Part shown: positions 7,621 to 15,250 of the stretch, piece after piece
Numbering within the stretch: position 1 is the first letter of the stretch
Layout of the letters: each line of letters opens with the position of its first letter
Source: Runella salmonicolor
GTDB taxonomy: Bacteria > Bacteroidota > Bacteroidia > Cytophagales > Spirosomataceae
NCBI RefSeq assembly: GCF_024158025.1
Contig: NZ_JAMZEL010000002.1
Span: forward strand, 62,001-126,000
Length of the DNA stretch: 64,000 bases
Direction of reading: 5' to 3'
The notes under the pieces: generated by a model
What the model was told of the DNA's origin: nothing
Databases searched by the model: none
What the model saw: the letters and a program-made list of their open reading frames with translations, nothing else
Made by a program: the position numbers and the translations under genes

Positions 7621-9839
7621 ATCAACTCCATAAAATCATCACTTGGGTAACTTACCAACTCTACGCTGGCGCGTTGCTGACGAGTGTGCTGCTAGCTGGG
7701 TCGGCTTTTTTAGTGGTTTCGTTGGTCACATCCACGGTCATGGTGCCTGCGCTTGCTGCTTTGGCGGTATTTATGGTGAGCGCGTACTGGAAAGGGCTTT
7801 TTCAAAGCAAACGAGCGGAGGCGATTCAACTCATTCACCAGAACCTTCACGACACGGAGTATAGCCTTCAACTGCTTGAAATAGAGCGGCCTAATATCGC
7901 GCAGCAGTTGCAATTGGAGCGTTTAGCCGAGAAAATTCAAGGCCAGAAAGCACCCCGCGTTTTGCCGTCTCATTGGGGGATTTTTGTGGCCCTATTTTTA
8001 GTTTGTTTGGGTTTGCGGTTTGGATTGCCATTACTGAAAAAAGACAAATTTAAGGAATTAGTTGAAGAAGTTACAAAAGGGCAAGTCCTTGAAAATCAAG
8101 TAGTAATTCCTTCGTTGGTTTCGGCCAAACTGACCGTTACACCGCCCGCGTATACTAAGTTACCCGTTCGGGAGGGAACGGATTTGAACGCATCTTCCAT
8201 CAGCGGTTCGGGGTTGATATGGCAGGTGTCGTTTAGTCATTCGCAAAATGTGGCGATTAAATTAACCAATAACCGAGGGGAAGAATTACCCTTTAAAAAA
8301 GTAGGGAATCAATTTGAATACCGCGACCAATTGTACAACTCAGGATTGTACGGTATCAAGGCGTATTGGAAAGACTCATTGGTCTATCAATCAGACTATT
8401 ATCGCCTAGAAGCTATTCCAGATTTGGCCCCCAAGATTGAGCCTGCCTCCAAAGAATTATACCAATATCATTTCTTGAAAGACCCTAAAACCCTTCAGAT
8501 TTCGGCCAAAATATCGGATGATTTTGCGGTCCAACAGGCATTTATCGTGGCCACGGTGGCCCGAGGTTCGGGCGAAAATGTGAAATTTAGGGAAGTGAAA
8601 TTGCCCATTAGTCAAGCCAATTTTAAGGAAACAAACATCGTTAAAAACATTGACCTCAAAGCCCTCAATTTTACACCTGGCGATGAGTTGTATTATTATT
8701 GGGCGGCGATTGACAACAAACGTCCCGAGCCAAACTATTCAAAGTCAGATACTTATTTCGTGGTCTATAAAGATACCGCCAACGTAGAAGAATCAGAATT
8801 GGCAACCATGGCGATGAATATTTTGCCCGAATATTTTAGAAGCCAGCGCCAAATTATCATTGATACCGAGAAGTTGATTGCCAAACGAAAGAAACTGGCG
8901 GCCAAAGAATATAACAGCACTTCAAACGAAATTGGATTTGACCAAAAAGCCCTTCGTTTGCGCTATGGACAATATTTGGGTGAAGAATTTGAGAATTCTA
9001 TCGGCGGAGGCAATGCCTTGCCCAAAGACAATGACGGCGATGCCGTCGTGGGGTTTGCTTTATTGCATGGTTTTGTACACGCCCATGATACGGGCGAACC
9101 GGGGGGCGAATCGGGCGGAAATTCGCACGAGGGGCATAACCACGGCGGAGGCGGAAAGAGCGAAACGGAAGAAAAAGACCCCGTAGCTTCGATTTTGGAA
9201 GAATATGTTCACTCCCACGATGACGGGGAAGCCAATACGTTTTATGAACAATCAACGCGCTCACTCTTGAAAATGGCGTTGGAACAGATGTGGCAATCGG
9301 AACTGCATTTGCGGTTGTATGAGCCAGAAAAGGCCATTCCGTTTGAGAAAAAAGCCTTGGAATACTTGAAATCCGCGCAGCACCGAGCAAGGACGTTTGT
9401 TAAAAAAACGAGTTATGACCCGCCACCCATCAAAGAAAGTGAAAAGCGCCTGACGGGAGAGTTGAAAAACTATAATGAAGCGTATCGGAGCGAAAAAAAC
9501 TATTCCCAACAACAGGTCGAACGTTTGGTCTCGGAGGTGTTGGGGATTGTTGAGGAGTCTGAAAATCAAAAACTTAAAGGGGGGCAAAAACAAAAAGTAC
9601 TCGAATTGGGTAATGTATTGACCTCAAAAGTGATGAATAGTCGGTTGTCAAACTGGTCGATTTTAAGTTCATTACAAAAATTGGCAAACGATAAGCCCCT
9701 CACCGAAACGGAGAAAAAAAACTTAGAAACAAAGCTTTATCAATTGATTGGCGGTTCGTTGCCTGCCCGCGAAAATGCCGCGCCGTCATCGTATGCAAGT
9801 GATAAAAAACTGGAGAAGGCTTTCTGGAAAAGTCTGTAA
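7617..9839 (+). CDS. DUF4175 family membrane protein with His-rich insert
   Basis: About 740 residues. The start ATG 7617 overlaps the upstream TGA, which is preferable to the in-frame TTG at 7593 inside the neighbour. Two hydrophobic helices lie near residues 12-60 and a third near 118-138; the remainder is probably periplasmic and contains Ig-like beta segments (LTVTPPAYTKL, KISDDFAVQQA) followed by a charged helical region rich in K and E. Residues about 480-540 form a Gly/His-rich insert in which VHxHDxGE occurs twice (9074-9097 and 9207-9230), flanking NSHEGHNHGGGG, so metal binding is possible. It is the last gene of the MoxR operon. The function of the family is unknown. Confidence 0.85.
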   Translation: MNQLHKIITWVTYQLYAGALLTSVLLAGSAFLVVSLVTSTVMVPALAALAVFMVSAYWKGLFQSKRAEAIQLIHQNLHDTEYSLQLLEIERPNIAQQLQLERLAEKIQGQKAPRVLPSHWGIFVALFLVCLGLRFGLPLLKKDKFKELVEEVTKGQVLENQVVIPSLVSAKLTVTPPAYTKLPVREGTDLNASSISGSGLIWQVSFSHSQNVAIKLTNNRGEELPFKKVGNQFEYRDQLYNSGLYGIKAYWKDSLVYQSDYYRLEAIPDLAPKIEPASKELYQYHFLKDPKTLQISAKISDDFAVQQAFIVATVARGSGENVKFREVKLPISQANFKETNIVKNIDLKALNFTPGDELYYYWAAIDNKRPEPNYSKSDTYFVVYKDTANVEESELATMAMNILPEYFRSQRQIIIDTEKLIAKRKKLAAKEYNSTSNEIGFDQKALRLRYGQYLGEEFENSIGGGNALPKDNDGDAVVGFALLHGFVHAHDTGEPGGESGGNSHEGHNHGGGGKSETEEKDPVASILEEYVHSHDDGEANTFYEQSTRSLLKMALEQMWQSELHLRLYEPEKAIPFEKKALEYLKSAQHRARTFVKKTSYDPPPIKESEKRLTGELKNYNEAYRSEKNYSQQQVERLVSEVLGIVEESENQKLKGGQKQKVLELGNVLTSKVMNSRLSNWSILSSLQKLANDKPLTETEKKNLETKLYQLIGGSLPARENAAPSSYASDKKLEKAFWKSL

Positions 9840-9850
9840 ATAAGTTTTTT

Positions 9851-9891
9851 ATCTTTCCCACACCGCGAGTTTATAGCGGCATGGGAAAGAT
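9851..9891. terminator. Bidirectional terminator between DUF4175 and MetE-like genes
   Basis: ATCTTTCCCA (9851-9860) pairs with TGGGAAAGAT (9882-9891); an inner CCGC/GCGG stem extends it across a symmetric CA/CA internal loop. It lies between two convergent genes. Confidence 0.75.
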
Positions 9892-9892
9892 T

Positions 9893-10921
9893 TTATAGAG
9901 AGGCTCTGACCAGCTTTGCCCCATCGCACATGGCTTTCAATTTTTGTTTGGTAGCCCAGCGGGCAGTTTGGCTCATGCCGCAGTCGGGAGCCACGGCGAG
10001 TTTTTCGGCAGGGACGTAGGGCAACACCTTACGGATACGCTCTGCTACATCTTCGGCTGTTTCGATGTAGTAACTTTTTACATCAATGACGCCCACGGCA
10101 ACGTCAAATTTCTCGGCGAAGCGCTCCAATAAATGTACATCCGTAAAGTTGAGTACCGTCATTTCGCTGTGGAGTTCGTCCACGGTCATGTCCAAAAAGC
10201 TAGGCAACATGGGCGCAATGGTTTTCTTACCGACCGACCGGCCTTTGTAATTTCCAAAACAAAGGTGCATGGAAAGGCGGGTTTTGCCCACGCCCGGTGC
10301 CACGGTGCGGTTAAAAATATCCGCAAAACGCTGGGTATCTTCGCGGTACGCGTAGCAGCTCATGGAAGGTTCATCGACGCAGATTTCGGGTACACCGAGT
10401 GCCACTAGGTCTTCAATTTCTTGACGAACCAACGGCAAAATAGCCTCTGTCACTTCCCAACGGTCTTTGTACAGCCCTCCCGGATTGAGCCGTCCTGAAA
10501 GGGTATACGGCCCCGGAATAGACATTTTGATGCGTTGACCTTCGGGGGCTAGGCGTTTCAGTCGCTTGTATTCTTCCACTACGCCCAAGCCTTTGGGAGC
10601 AGACAGAGGCTCAATGATGCTGTTTTTGCCGCGTTGGTCATGGGCGGGTGGGCCATATTTGCGGGTTTCGGTGCCGTCGTTAACAATCCCTTTGATAAAA
10701 CCGTAAAAGGAAAGATTAAAGTCCAAACGCGTTTGTTCGCCATCGGTGATTACGTCTAGCCCCGCCGCTACTTGGTCATGCACGGCCGCAATCACGGCAT
10801 CGTCAATCATTTCGGCAATGTCGGCGGGGCCAAATTTATCCAGATTCATACTGGCAAATTCGAGCCAGCCGGGAAAAGGCATTGAGCCTACAACGGTTGT
10901 TTTTATGGGAAGTGGTTGCAT
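9893..10921 (-). CDS. MetE-like cobalamin-independent methionine synthase family protein
   Basis: A 342-residue protein equivalent to the catalytic C-terminal half of MetE. Full-length MetE is about 750 residues, so this is the short single-domain type. The zinc and catalytic signature is present: DEPSMSC with D183/E184, MHLCFGNY with H219 and C221, and the distal cysteine C314 in DCGMSQ. The N terminus TTVVGSMPFPGW is characteristic. The likely reaction is methyl transfer to homocysteine from a methyl donor, but short homologues may use a donor other than methyl-tetrahydropteroyl-triglutamate or act on other thiols. Start ATG 10921. It is transcribed alone, and the upstream 235 bp hold a repeat cluster rather than an obvious riboswitch. 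Confidence 0.88.
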   Translation of the reverse strand: MQPLPIKTTVVGSMPFPGWLEFASMNLDKFGPADIAEMIDDAVIAAVHDQVAAGLDVITDGEQTRLDFNLSFYGFIKGIVNDGTETRKYGPPAHDQRGKNSIIEPLSAPKGLGVVEEYKRLKRLAPEGQRIKMSIPGPYTLSGRLNPGGLYKDRWEVTEAILPLVRQEIEDLVALGVPEICVDEPSMSCYAYREDTQRFADIFNRTVAPGVGKTRLSMHLCFGNYKGRSVGKKTIAPMLPSFLDMTVDELHSEMTVLNFTDVHLLERFAEKFDVAVGVIDVKSYYIETAEDVAERIRKVLPYVPAEKLAVAPDCGMSQTARWATKQKLKAMCDGAKLVRASL

Positions 10922-10957
10922 ATTCTTTAGGTGTTTTGAGTAGAATATAAAATCTTT

Positions 10958-11121
10958 GTGCGGAGGCGTTGTTGAACCGAAAATGTAAAAATTTAAACCG
11001 AAAAGTGGTGAATTTCAAACCGTACAGGCGGCCCTGCAAAAAATGTAAAAGTTTTGGTGCGGAGGTTTTGTTGAACTGAAAAATGTAAAAGTCCCGTGCG
11101 GAGGGTTGCTCACAACCCGAC
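10958..11121. repeat. Imperfect direct-repeat cluster upstream of MetE-like gene
   Basis: A unit beginning GTGCGGAGG and continuing through TTGTTGAAC to AAAATGTAAAA occurs at 10958-10990 and 11057-11090 with few differences. A third partial copy starts at 11096 (GTGCGGAGGG) and runs into a perfect stem GGGTTG/CAACCC (11103-11108 with 11113-11118). An extra AAATGTAAAA lies at 11041-11050. The cluster fills most of the gap between the MetE-like and GNAT genes. Confidence 0.7.
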
Positions 11122-11162
11122 CCTTTAAACCCCCAAAATTTTTATACTGCCATTCAATATTG

Positions 11163-11651
11163 CTACTCTAGCCATTGGTACATTACGTACGCGTCGGTCA
11201 ATCCTAATTCCTTGTGTTGAAAGGCTTTGGGCAATGTTCCAATGATTTCAAAGCCACATTTTTGCCAAAGGCGGACGGCAACGGTATTGGTGGAAATAAC
11301 ACAATTGAACTGCATGGCTCTGAACCCGAGTCTTCGGGCTTCGCCCAACGAAAAACGGCACAACTGCTCCGCAATGCCCTGTCCGCGATACGCTGGATGA
11401 ACCATATACCCCGCATTTACTACGTGATTTCCTAAGTCGGGCTGATTGGCTTTTAGAAAAAAAGTACCTACAATTTGACCTTTTTTCTCGCCTACGTAGG
11501 TGTACTTTTCGGGGTCAAACCAGATGCCCATCATTTTTTCTTTGGAAGAATCTGGCGCGTACATGTAGGTATCGCCCGCCCGAATGACAGGTTCTATAAT
11601 TTCCCAAACGGCATCTTGGTCATTTATTTCGGCCGAGCGTATGGTTAACAT
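11163..11651 (-). CDS. GNAT-family N-acetyltransferase
   Basis: A 162-residue GNAT acetyltransferase. The acetyl-CoA pyrophosphate-binding loop RGQGIA (Q/RxxGxG/A) is at residues 89-94, preceded by the usual beta-strand GYMVHPAY; the C-terminal beta-bulge region LWQKCGFEIIGTLP follows. The acceptor is not predictable. It is probably the last gene of a minus-strand operon, starting 16 bp after the stop codon of the SIS gene; that context (SDR, ROK kinase, SIS sugar-phosphate protein) makes an amino-sugar substrate attractive but unproven. Confidence 0.9.
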   Translation of the reverse strand: MLTIRSAEINDQDAVWEIIEPVIRAGDTYMYAPDSSKEKMMGIWFDPEKYTYVGEKKGQIVGTFFLKANQPDLGNHVVNAGYMVHPAYRGQGIAEQLCRFSLGEARRLGFRAMQFNCVISTNTVAVRLWQKCGFEIIGTLPKAFQHKELGLTDAYVMYQWLE

Positions 11652-11667
11652 TGGTTGAATAAAAATA

Positions 11668-12480
11668 CTATTTAACTATTTTATTTTCAGAGATATAGCT
11701 AGGGATTCCTACTTTCTCGTACATTTTCGCAATGCGGTGAGCGTGCTCGTCATAAGCCCCTTCAAAAAGCTCTACCGCCCGCTGGGTGCCTACCACGGCG
11801 GCGGCGCTGAGTACTTTTGGCGGCTGCCCCGCTTCGGTCAAGAGGCGGGCGGTTTCTGCTTTCAAGCAGTTGATGAGCGTGGCTCCGCCCACGGTACTGC
11901 CTGGGGCAACGGGCGTATCGAGGTTGGGCACGTAAACCATGGCATCGCCAGCGGGTGCGCCCGTGTCGAGAACCAAATCGGCAAAATCAGTCAATTTCTT
12001 GCCGTCGGCGCGTTTGGAAGTACTCGCCGCTGAATGTAGACTAGTCACCAACGCCACGACTTTGATGCCACGCTGTTGAAAAATTTCGGCCATTTCTACG
12101 GGAACAATGTTGGTGCCCGAAGAGGAAATAACCAAGGCGGTATCGGTGTCAGAAAGGTCAAAATTGCGTAATATGCGCTCGGCAAATCCGGGTACATTCT
12201 CCAAAAACATGGCTTGCCGCTGTCCGTTTGCTCCAACGACGAGATTATGAAACGTAAGGGATAGCTCAACAATGGGGTTAAATCCAGCAAATGAACCGTA
12301 GCGAGGCCACATTTCTTCTACCATAATTCGGCTGTGTCCGCTGCCAAAAACATGGACCATTCGCCCCGCCAAAATAGAAGCCGCGAACCATTGCGCGGCC
12401 TGCTCAATTTGCGGTTGCTGCGCTTCAATGGTATCTAAAATACCCCGCGATTTATTGATAAAGTCTTGTATTACTGACAT
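11668..12480 (-). CDS. SIS-domain protein (sugar-phosphate isomerase/binding)
   Basis: A 270-residue SIS-domain protein of the uncharacterised COG4821-like group. The sugar-phosphate binding fold is shown by MVHVFGSGHSRIMVEEM (residues 41-57) and by ALVISSSGTNIVPVEMAE, the usual serine-rich phosphate loop. The ATG at 12480 (MSVIQDFINKSRG) is chosen; an open frame continues upstream to 12639, but that part overlaps the ROK gene and does not look like protein. Related SIS proteins isomerise or bind phosphosugars, including N-acetylmuramate and glucosamine phosphates. It lies between a ROK kinase and a GNAT gene in one operon, consistent with amino-sugar salvage; the substrate is inferred, not shown. 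Confidence 0.9.
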   Translation of the reverse strand: MSVIQDFINKSRGILDTIEAQQPQIEQAAQWFAASILAGRMVHVFGSGHSRIMVEEMWPRYGSFAGFNPIVELSLTFHNLVVGANGQRQAMFLENVPGFAERILRNFDLSDTDTALVISSSGTNIVPVEMAEIFQQRGIKVVALVTSLHSAASTSKRADGKKLTDFADLVLDTGAPAGDAMVYVPNLDTPVAPGSTVGGATLINCLKAETARLLTEAGQPPKVLSAAAVVGTQRAVELFEGAYDEHAHRIAKMYEKVGIPSYISENKIVK

Positions 12481-12527
12481 ATACGATTGTTTTTGTAGAG
12501 ACGAAAATTTTGTCTCTTCCTGCTGAT

Positions 12528-13424
12528 TTACAAGGTGTTTTTGATTTTTGACATGGCAAAACCTGCGGCTCCGATGGCCCCTGCCATGTCGCCAAACTCG
12601 GCCTGAACGATGGGCGTTTTCTTCCCACCGGGCCGCCATTCATAAAAGTCCATGAATTGTTTAAGGGGTTCAAAAAGGGCATCGTCGGCAAAAGTGATTC
12701 CTCCTGCTAGGACAATCAATTCGGGCGAAAAAGCATTGACCAACGAGCTAAGTGCCACGGCTAATTTTTGGAGGGATGAAAGCCAAACTAGCGTAGCCCA
12801 TGCGTCTCCTTTTCGGTAGGCTTCTACCAGCTCCCATGTCGATTCAAAACGCCCTTTGGAGCGTTTGGCAACGGAATAATTGCCGATGGCATATTCCAAA
12901 CTGCCGGGCATTCCTACAATGCTGACTTCGTCGTCGGTGGCATTGAGCGACAAGTGCCCCAAATGTCCGGCCATTTGACTAAGTCCTTGATACAATTGTC
13001 CGTTGATGAGTAGGCCGCCGCCGATTCCCGTGCCGAGGGTCAATAAAACGACATTTTTATGCCCTTTCGCCACGCCAAAGGTGGCTTCAGCCATCAATGC
13101 CGAATGGGCGTCGTTAAGGATGTAACTGGTTTCACCCAAGTAATTGCTCCAAACAAAATTTTCCAGCCCGTTCAGACGATTGGGCAAAAAAGCAATACAT
13201 TGATTCTGTTCGTCAGGCAGGCCGGGGGCCGACATTCCGATGGCTGCGACTGGTTCTTGCAACCAATTTTTGAGGTAAAGCACCATTTCTAAGACATTTA
13301 CGCGCCAAGTGGTGTCGCCATTGTCGTGCGTTGCCACGTAATGTTGTTTCAAAACGGTCCCTTTTTCGTCAATGATGATTCCTTTTACGTTGGTTCCACC
13401 AAGATCTATTCCGATGATGTACAT
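12528..13424 (-). CDS. ROK-family sugar kinase without the zinc-binding cysteines
   Basis: A 298-residue ROK protein. The ATP-phosphate motif DLGGTNVKG is at residues 7-15, the catalytic aspartate is in NDAHS (D105), and the second phosphate loop GTGIGGG is at 131-137. In most ROK kinases a conserved H...CxCGxxGCxE zinc site follows; here the stretch 154-177 reads with histidines and GMPGSLE but no cysteine, so the structural zinc site appears lost. ATG 13424 is preferred over a TTG at 13430 that would overlap the SDR stop. It is the second gene of the SDR-ROK-SIS-GNAT operon. Probably a cytoplasmic hexose or N-acetylhexosamine kinase; the substrate is unknown. Confidence 0.9.
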   Translation of the reverse strand: MYIIGIDLGGTNVKGIIIDEKGTVLKQHYVATHDNGDTTWRVNVLEMVLYLKNWLQEPVAAIGMSAPGLPDEQNQCIAFLPNRLNGLENFVWSNYLGETSYILNDAHSALMAEATFGVAKGHKNVVLLTLGTGIGGGLLINGQLYQGLSQMAGHLGHLSLNATDDEVSIVGMPGSLEYAIGNYSVAKRSKGRFESTWELVEAYRKGDAWATLVWLSSLQKLAVALSSLVNAFSPELIVLAGGITFADDALFEPLKQFMDFYEWRPGGKKTPIVQAEFGDMAGAIGAAGFAMSKIKNTL

Positions 13425-13426
13425 AG

Positions 13427-14224
13427 TCAATATTGTCCTTCAGAAAGGGACCAGCCGCCGTCGACCGATAAAATTTGTCCCGTGGTAAATGTTGAATAAT
13501 CGGACATGAAATACACCGCAGCTCCGTCTAAATCAGCGGGTTGTCCGTTGCGACCACCGTCCAATGGTTGTTTTGTTTTAACAAAATTGAGGATGACCTC
13601 ATCTTTGGACGCGCGCTGACTCATAGGCGTTTCGACCAAAGCTGGGGCCAATACATTGATGCGAATGTTGTTTTGGGCGTAATAGGCCGCAATGGATTGA
13701 GAAAACCCAATAATGGCCGACTTAGTGGCTGCGTAAGCGTGCGTGACAAAGTATTTGGGAGAAGGGGAGTAGCCCAGTACCGAGCCCATGTTAAGGATAC
13801 TGCCCCCAGTATTTTGTTTTAAAAACTGACGGATAGCCGCCTGATTGGAAAGCATTAACGACGTGAGGTTCAGTTCAAATGTTTTGTTCCAACCTTCCAA
13901 CGACAGCTCGTGCAATGGCCCATCGCCATATTTGCGCCCGCTGCCGCCTGCTATGTGGTACAATCCATCGAAGCCACCGTAGGTTTGAATTCCTTTTTGA
14001 ATGGCATTGTCGGCCGTAAGTGGGTGAGTGGCGTCGCCCTGAAGTACCGTTGCTCTTGCGGTTCCCAAGATTTTTTCGGCCTCGGCGCAGCTATCGGGGT
14101 TTCTTCCAACCACCACTACGTTGGCGCCCTGCGCTACAAATGCTTTTGCCGCCGATAATCCCAACCCAGTGGTTCCACCGATGATAATAATTGTTTTATT
14201 TTCAAGCCACTTATCCGAAACCAT
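13427..14224 (-). CDS. SDR-family oxidoreductase
   Basis: A 265-residue classical short-chain dehydrogenase. The nucleotide-binding motif IIGGTTGLGLS (residues 14-24) and the catalytic Ser148, Tyr164 and Lys168 (YAATK) are all present, as is the C-terminal LSVDGGWS typical of the family. The residue after the second beta-strand is Arg (GRNPD), which often goes with NADP. It is the first gene of the operon: the ROK kinase begins two bases after its stop codon. Oxidation or reduction of a sugar or polyol feeding the kinase is a reasonable inference. Start ATG 14224. Confidence 0.92.
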   Translation of the reverse strand: MVSDKWLENKTIIIIGGTTGLGLSAAKAFVAQGANVVVVGRNPDSCAEAEKILGTARATVLQGDATHPLTADNAIQKGIQTYGGFDGLYHIAGGSGRKYGDGPLHELSLEGWNKTFELNLTSLMLSNQAAIRQFLKQNTGGSILNMGSVLGYSPSPKYFVTHAYAATKSAIIGFSQSIAAYYAQNNIRINVLAPALVETPMSQRASKDEVILNFVKTKQPLDGGRNGQPADLDGAAVYFMSDYSTFTTGQILSVDGGWSLSEGQY

Positions 14225-14308
14225 GTTATTTTTGTCATTAATCCCGATATGTTTTGACCGATTTATAGGGCTGATTTTGGGATAAAAATATCAACTTATT
14301 ATAAAAAG

Positions 14309-14338
14309 TTGAAGAACGTTTTATCTAACGTATGTTCT
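14309..14338 (+). promoter_or_regulatory. Possible promoter of the 14360 gene
   Basis: TTG at 14309-14311, a 19-bp spacer, then TATGTTCT at 14331-14338, which differs from TAnnTTTG at two positions. The predicted transcript start lies about 18 bases before the TTG start codon at 14360. Confidence 0.35.
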
Positions 14339-14359
14339 TGAAAAATTAACCAACTTCCT

Positions 14360-15250
14360 TTGGAATCAACCCCGCCGTTTATCCGTGAAATAGCCGATTT
14401 TCTACGTACTTTGGCGGAGATAGAAGCACCGCCAGTTTCGATTGAAATGCCCTTTCCTTACTTTTTTTTCTCCAAGCAACGCCTTATCATTCACTGCATT
14501 CCCTTCAATAAAGGGTTAACGAAAATTTTGCCAGATACCTGCGTAAGCGTATCTGATGCGTGGGCGGCCATGGGCATAAAAGTGGTTCATATTTGGGAAG
14601 ATGTGTGGCGGGTAAAAAATGAAGTTGTGCAGTCAAGATTGAGGTCATTATTTGGACTTTCCTATCGAATCCCCGCCCGCTTGACGGAAGTGCGCCGAAT
14701 CGACAAGCCGACGTTGGATGCCTTTCTAAAAATCAATCATTTGCAGGTTTCGACCACGGCGAAGTATAAGTACGGCCTTTTTTTGCCACAACGTTATTTC
14801 AGGGTATTGGAAAAATGGACTAAAAAACCTGAATTTTCACTTCTCAGGCCTGAACCATCTTCACTTCTTGTTGCGGTGGCGTCTTTTAGTGGCGGAAAAA
14901 ATATCCCTAGAAACGCACAAACATACCGTTCGTTTGAATTGATTCGTTTTGCCAATGTATTGGATGCGACGGTTGTGGGTGGGCTGGATAAATTGTTAAA
15001 AGCGTTTATCAAAGAAGTGCATCCCGACGACATCATGACCTACGCCGACCGCGATTGGTCCAACGGACAAAGCTACGAACGACTGGGTTTTGAACGGCTT
15101 GGAACAACACCCCCTCAGGCGTTTTTGGTTAATCCTGAAACCTTTGAGCGGGAATACACAACGCCCGAAAGTAAGCTTGAAAATGCCGTAAAAGTTTATA
15201 ATTCGGGCAACATAAAGTATTTGCTTGACCTCCTAAAGAATCCAAAATGA
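14360..15250 (+). CDS. Uncharacterised protein, possible nuclease-like N-terminal and GNAT-like C-terminal parts
   Basis: A 296-residue protein that I do not recognise by name. The first 110 residues contain a strand-rich segment ending in VVHIWEDVWRVKNEVVQSRLRS, a pattern seen in Vsr- or homing-endonuclease-like folds. The C-terminal two thirds (DAFLKINHLQ, SFELIRFANVLDATVVGGLDKLLKAF, DIMTYADRDWSNGQSYERLGFE) resembles acetyltransferase-like domains found in phage-type proteins. No catalytic residues can be assigned. The start is TTG 14360. Its stop codon overlaps the miaA start (ATGA), so it is translationally coupled to a tRNA-modification gene, hinting at a nucleic-acid role. No signal peptide or membrane segment is seen. 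Confidence 0.75.
   Translation: MESTPPFIREIADFLRTLAEIEAPPVSIEMPFPYFFFSKQRLIIHCIPFNKGLTKILPDTCVSVSDAWAAMGIKVVHIWEDVWRVKNEVVQSRLRSLFGLSYRIPARLTEVRRIDKPTLDAFLKINHLQVSTTAKYKYGLFLPQRYFRVLEKWTKKPEFSLLRPEPSSLLVAVASFSGGKNIPRNAQTYRSFELIRFANVLDATVVGGLDKLLKAFIKEVHPDDIMTYADRDWSNGQSYERLGFERLGTTPPQAFLVNPETFEREYTTPESKLENAVKVYNSGNIKYLLDLLKNPK

Noticed and set aside
10958..11121. Possible CRISPR array
   Set aside because: Only two full and one partial copy, unequal spacing, no cas genes in the window.
10922..11160. Possible SAM or cobalamin riboswitch upstream of the MetE-like gene
   Set aside because: No conserved riboswitch core was recognised; the stretch is explained by imperfect direct repeats and one hairpin.
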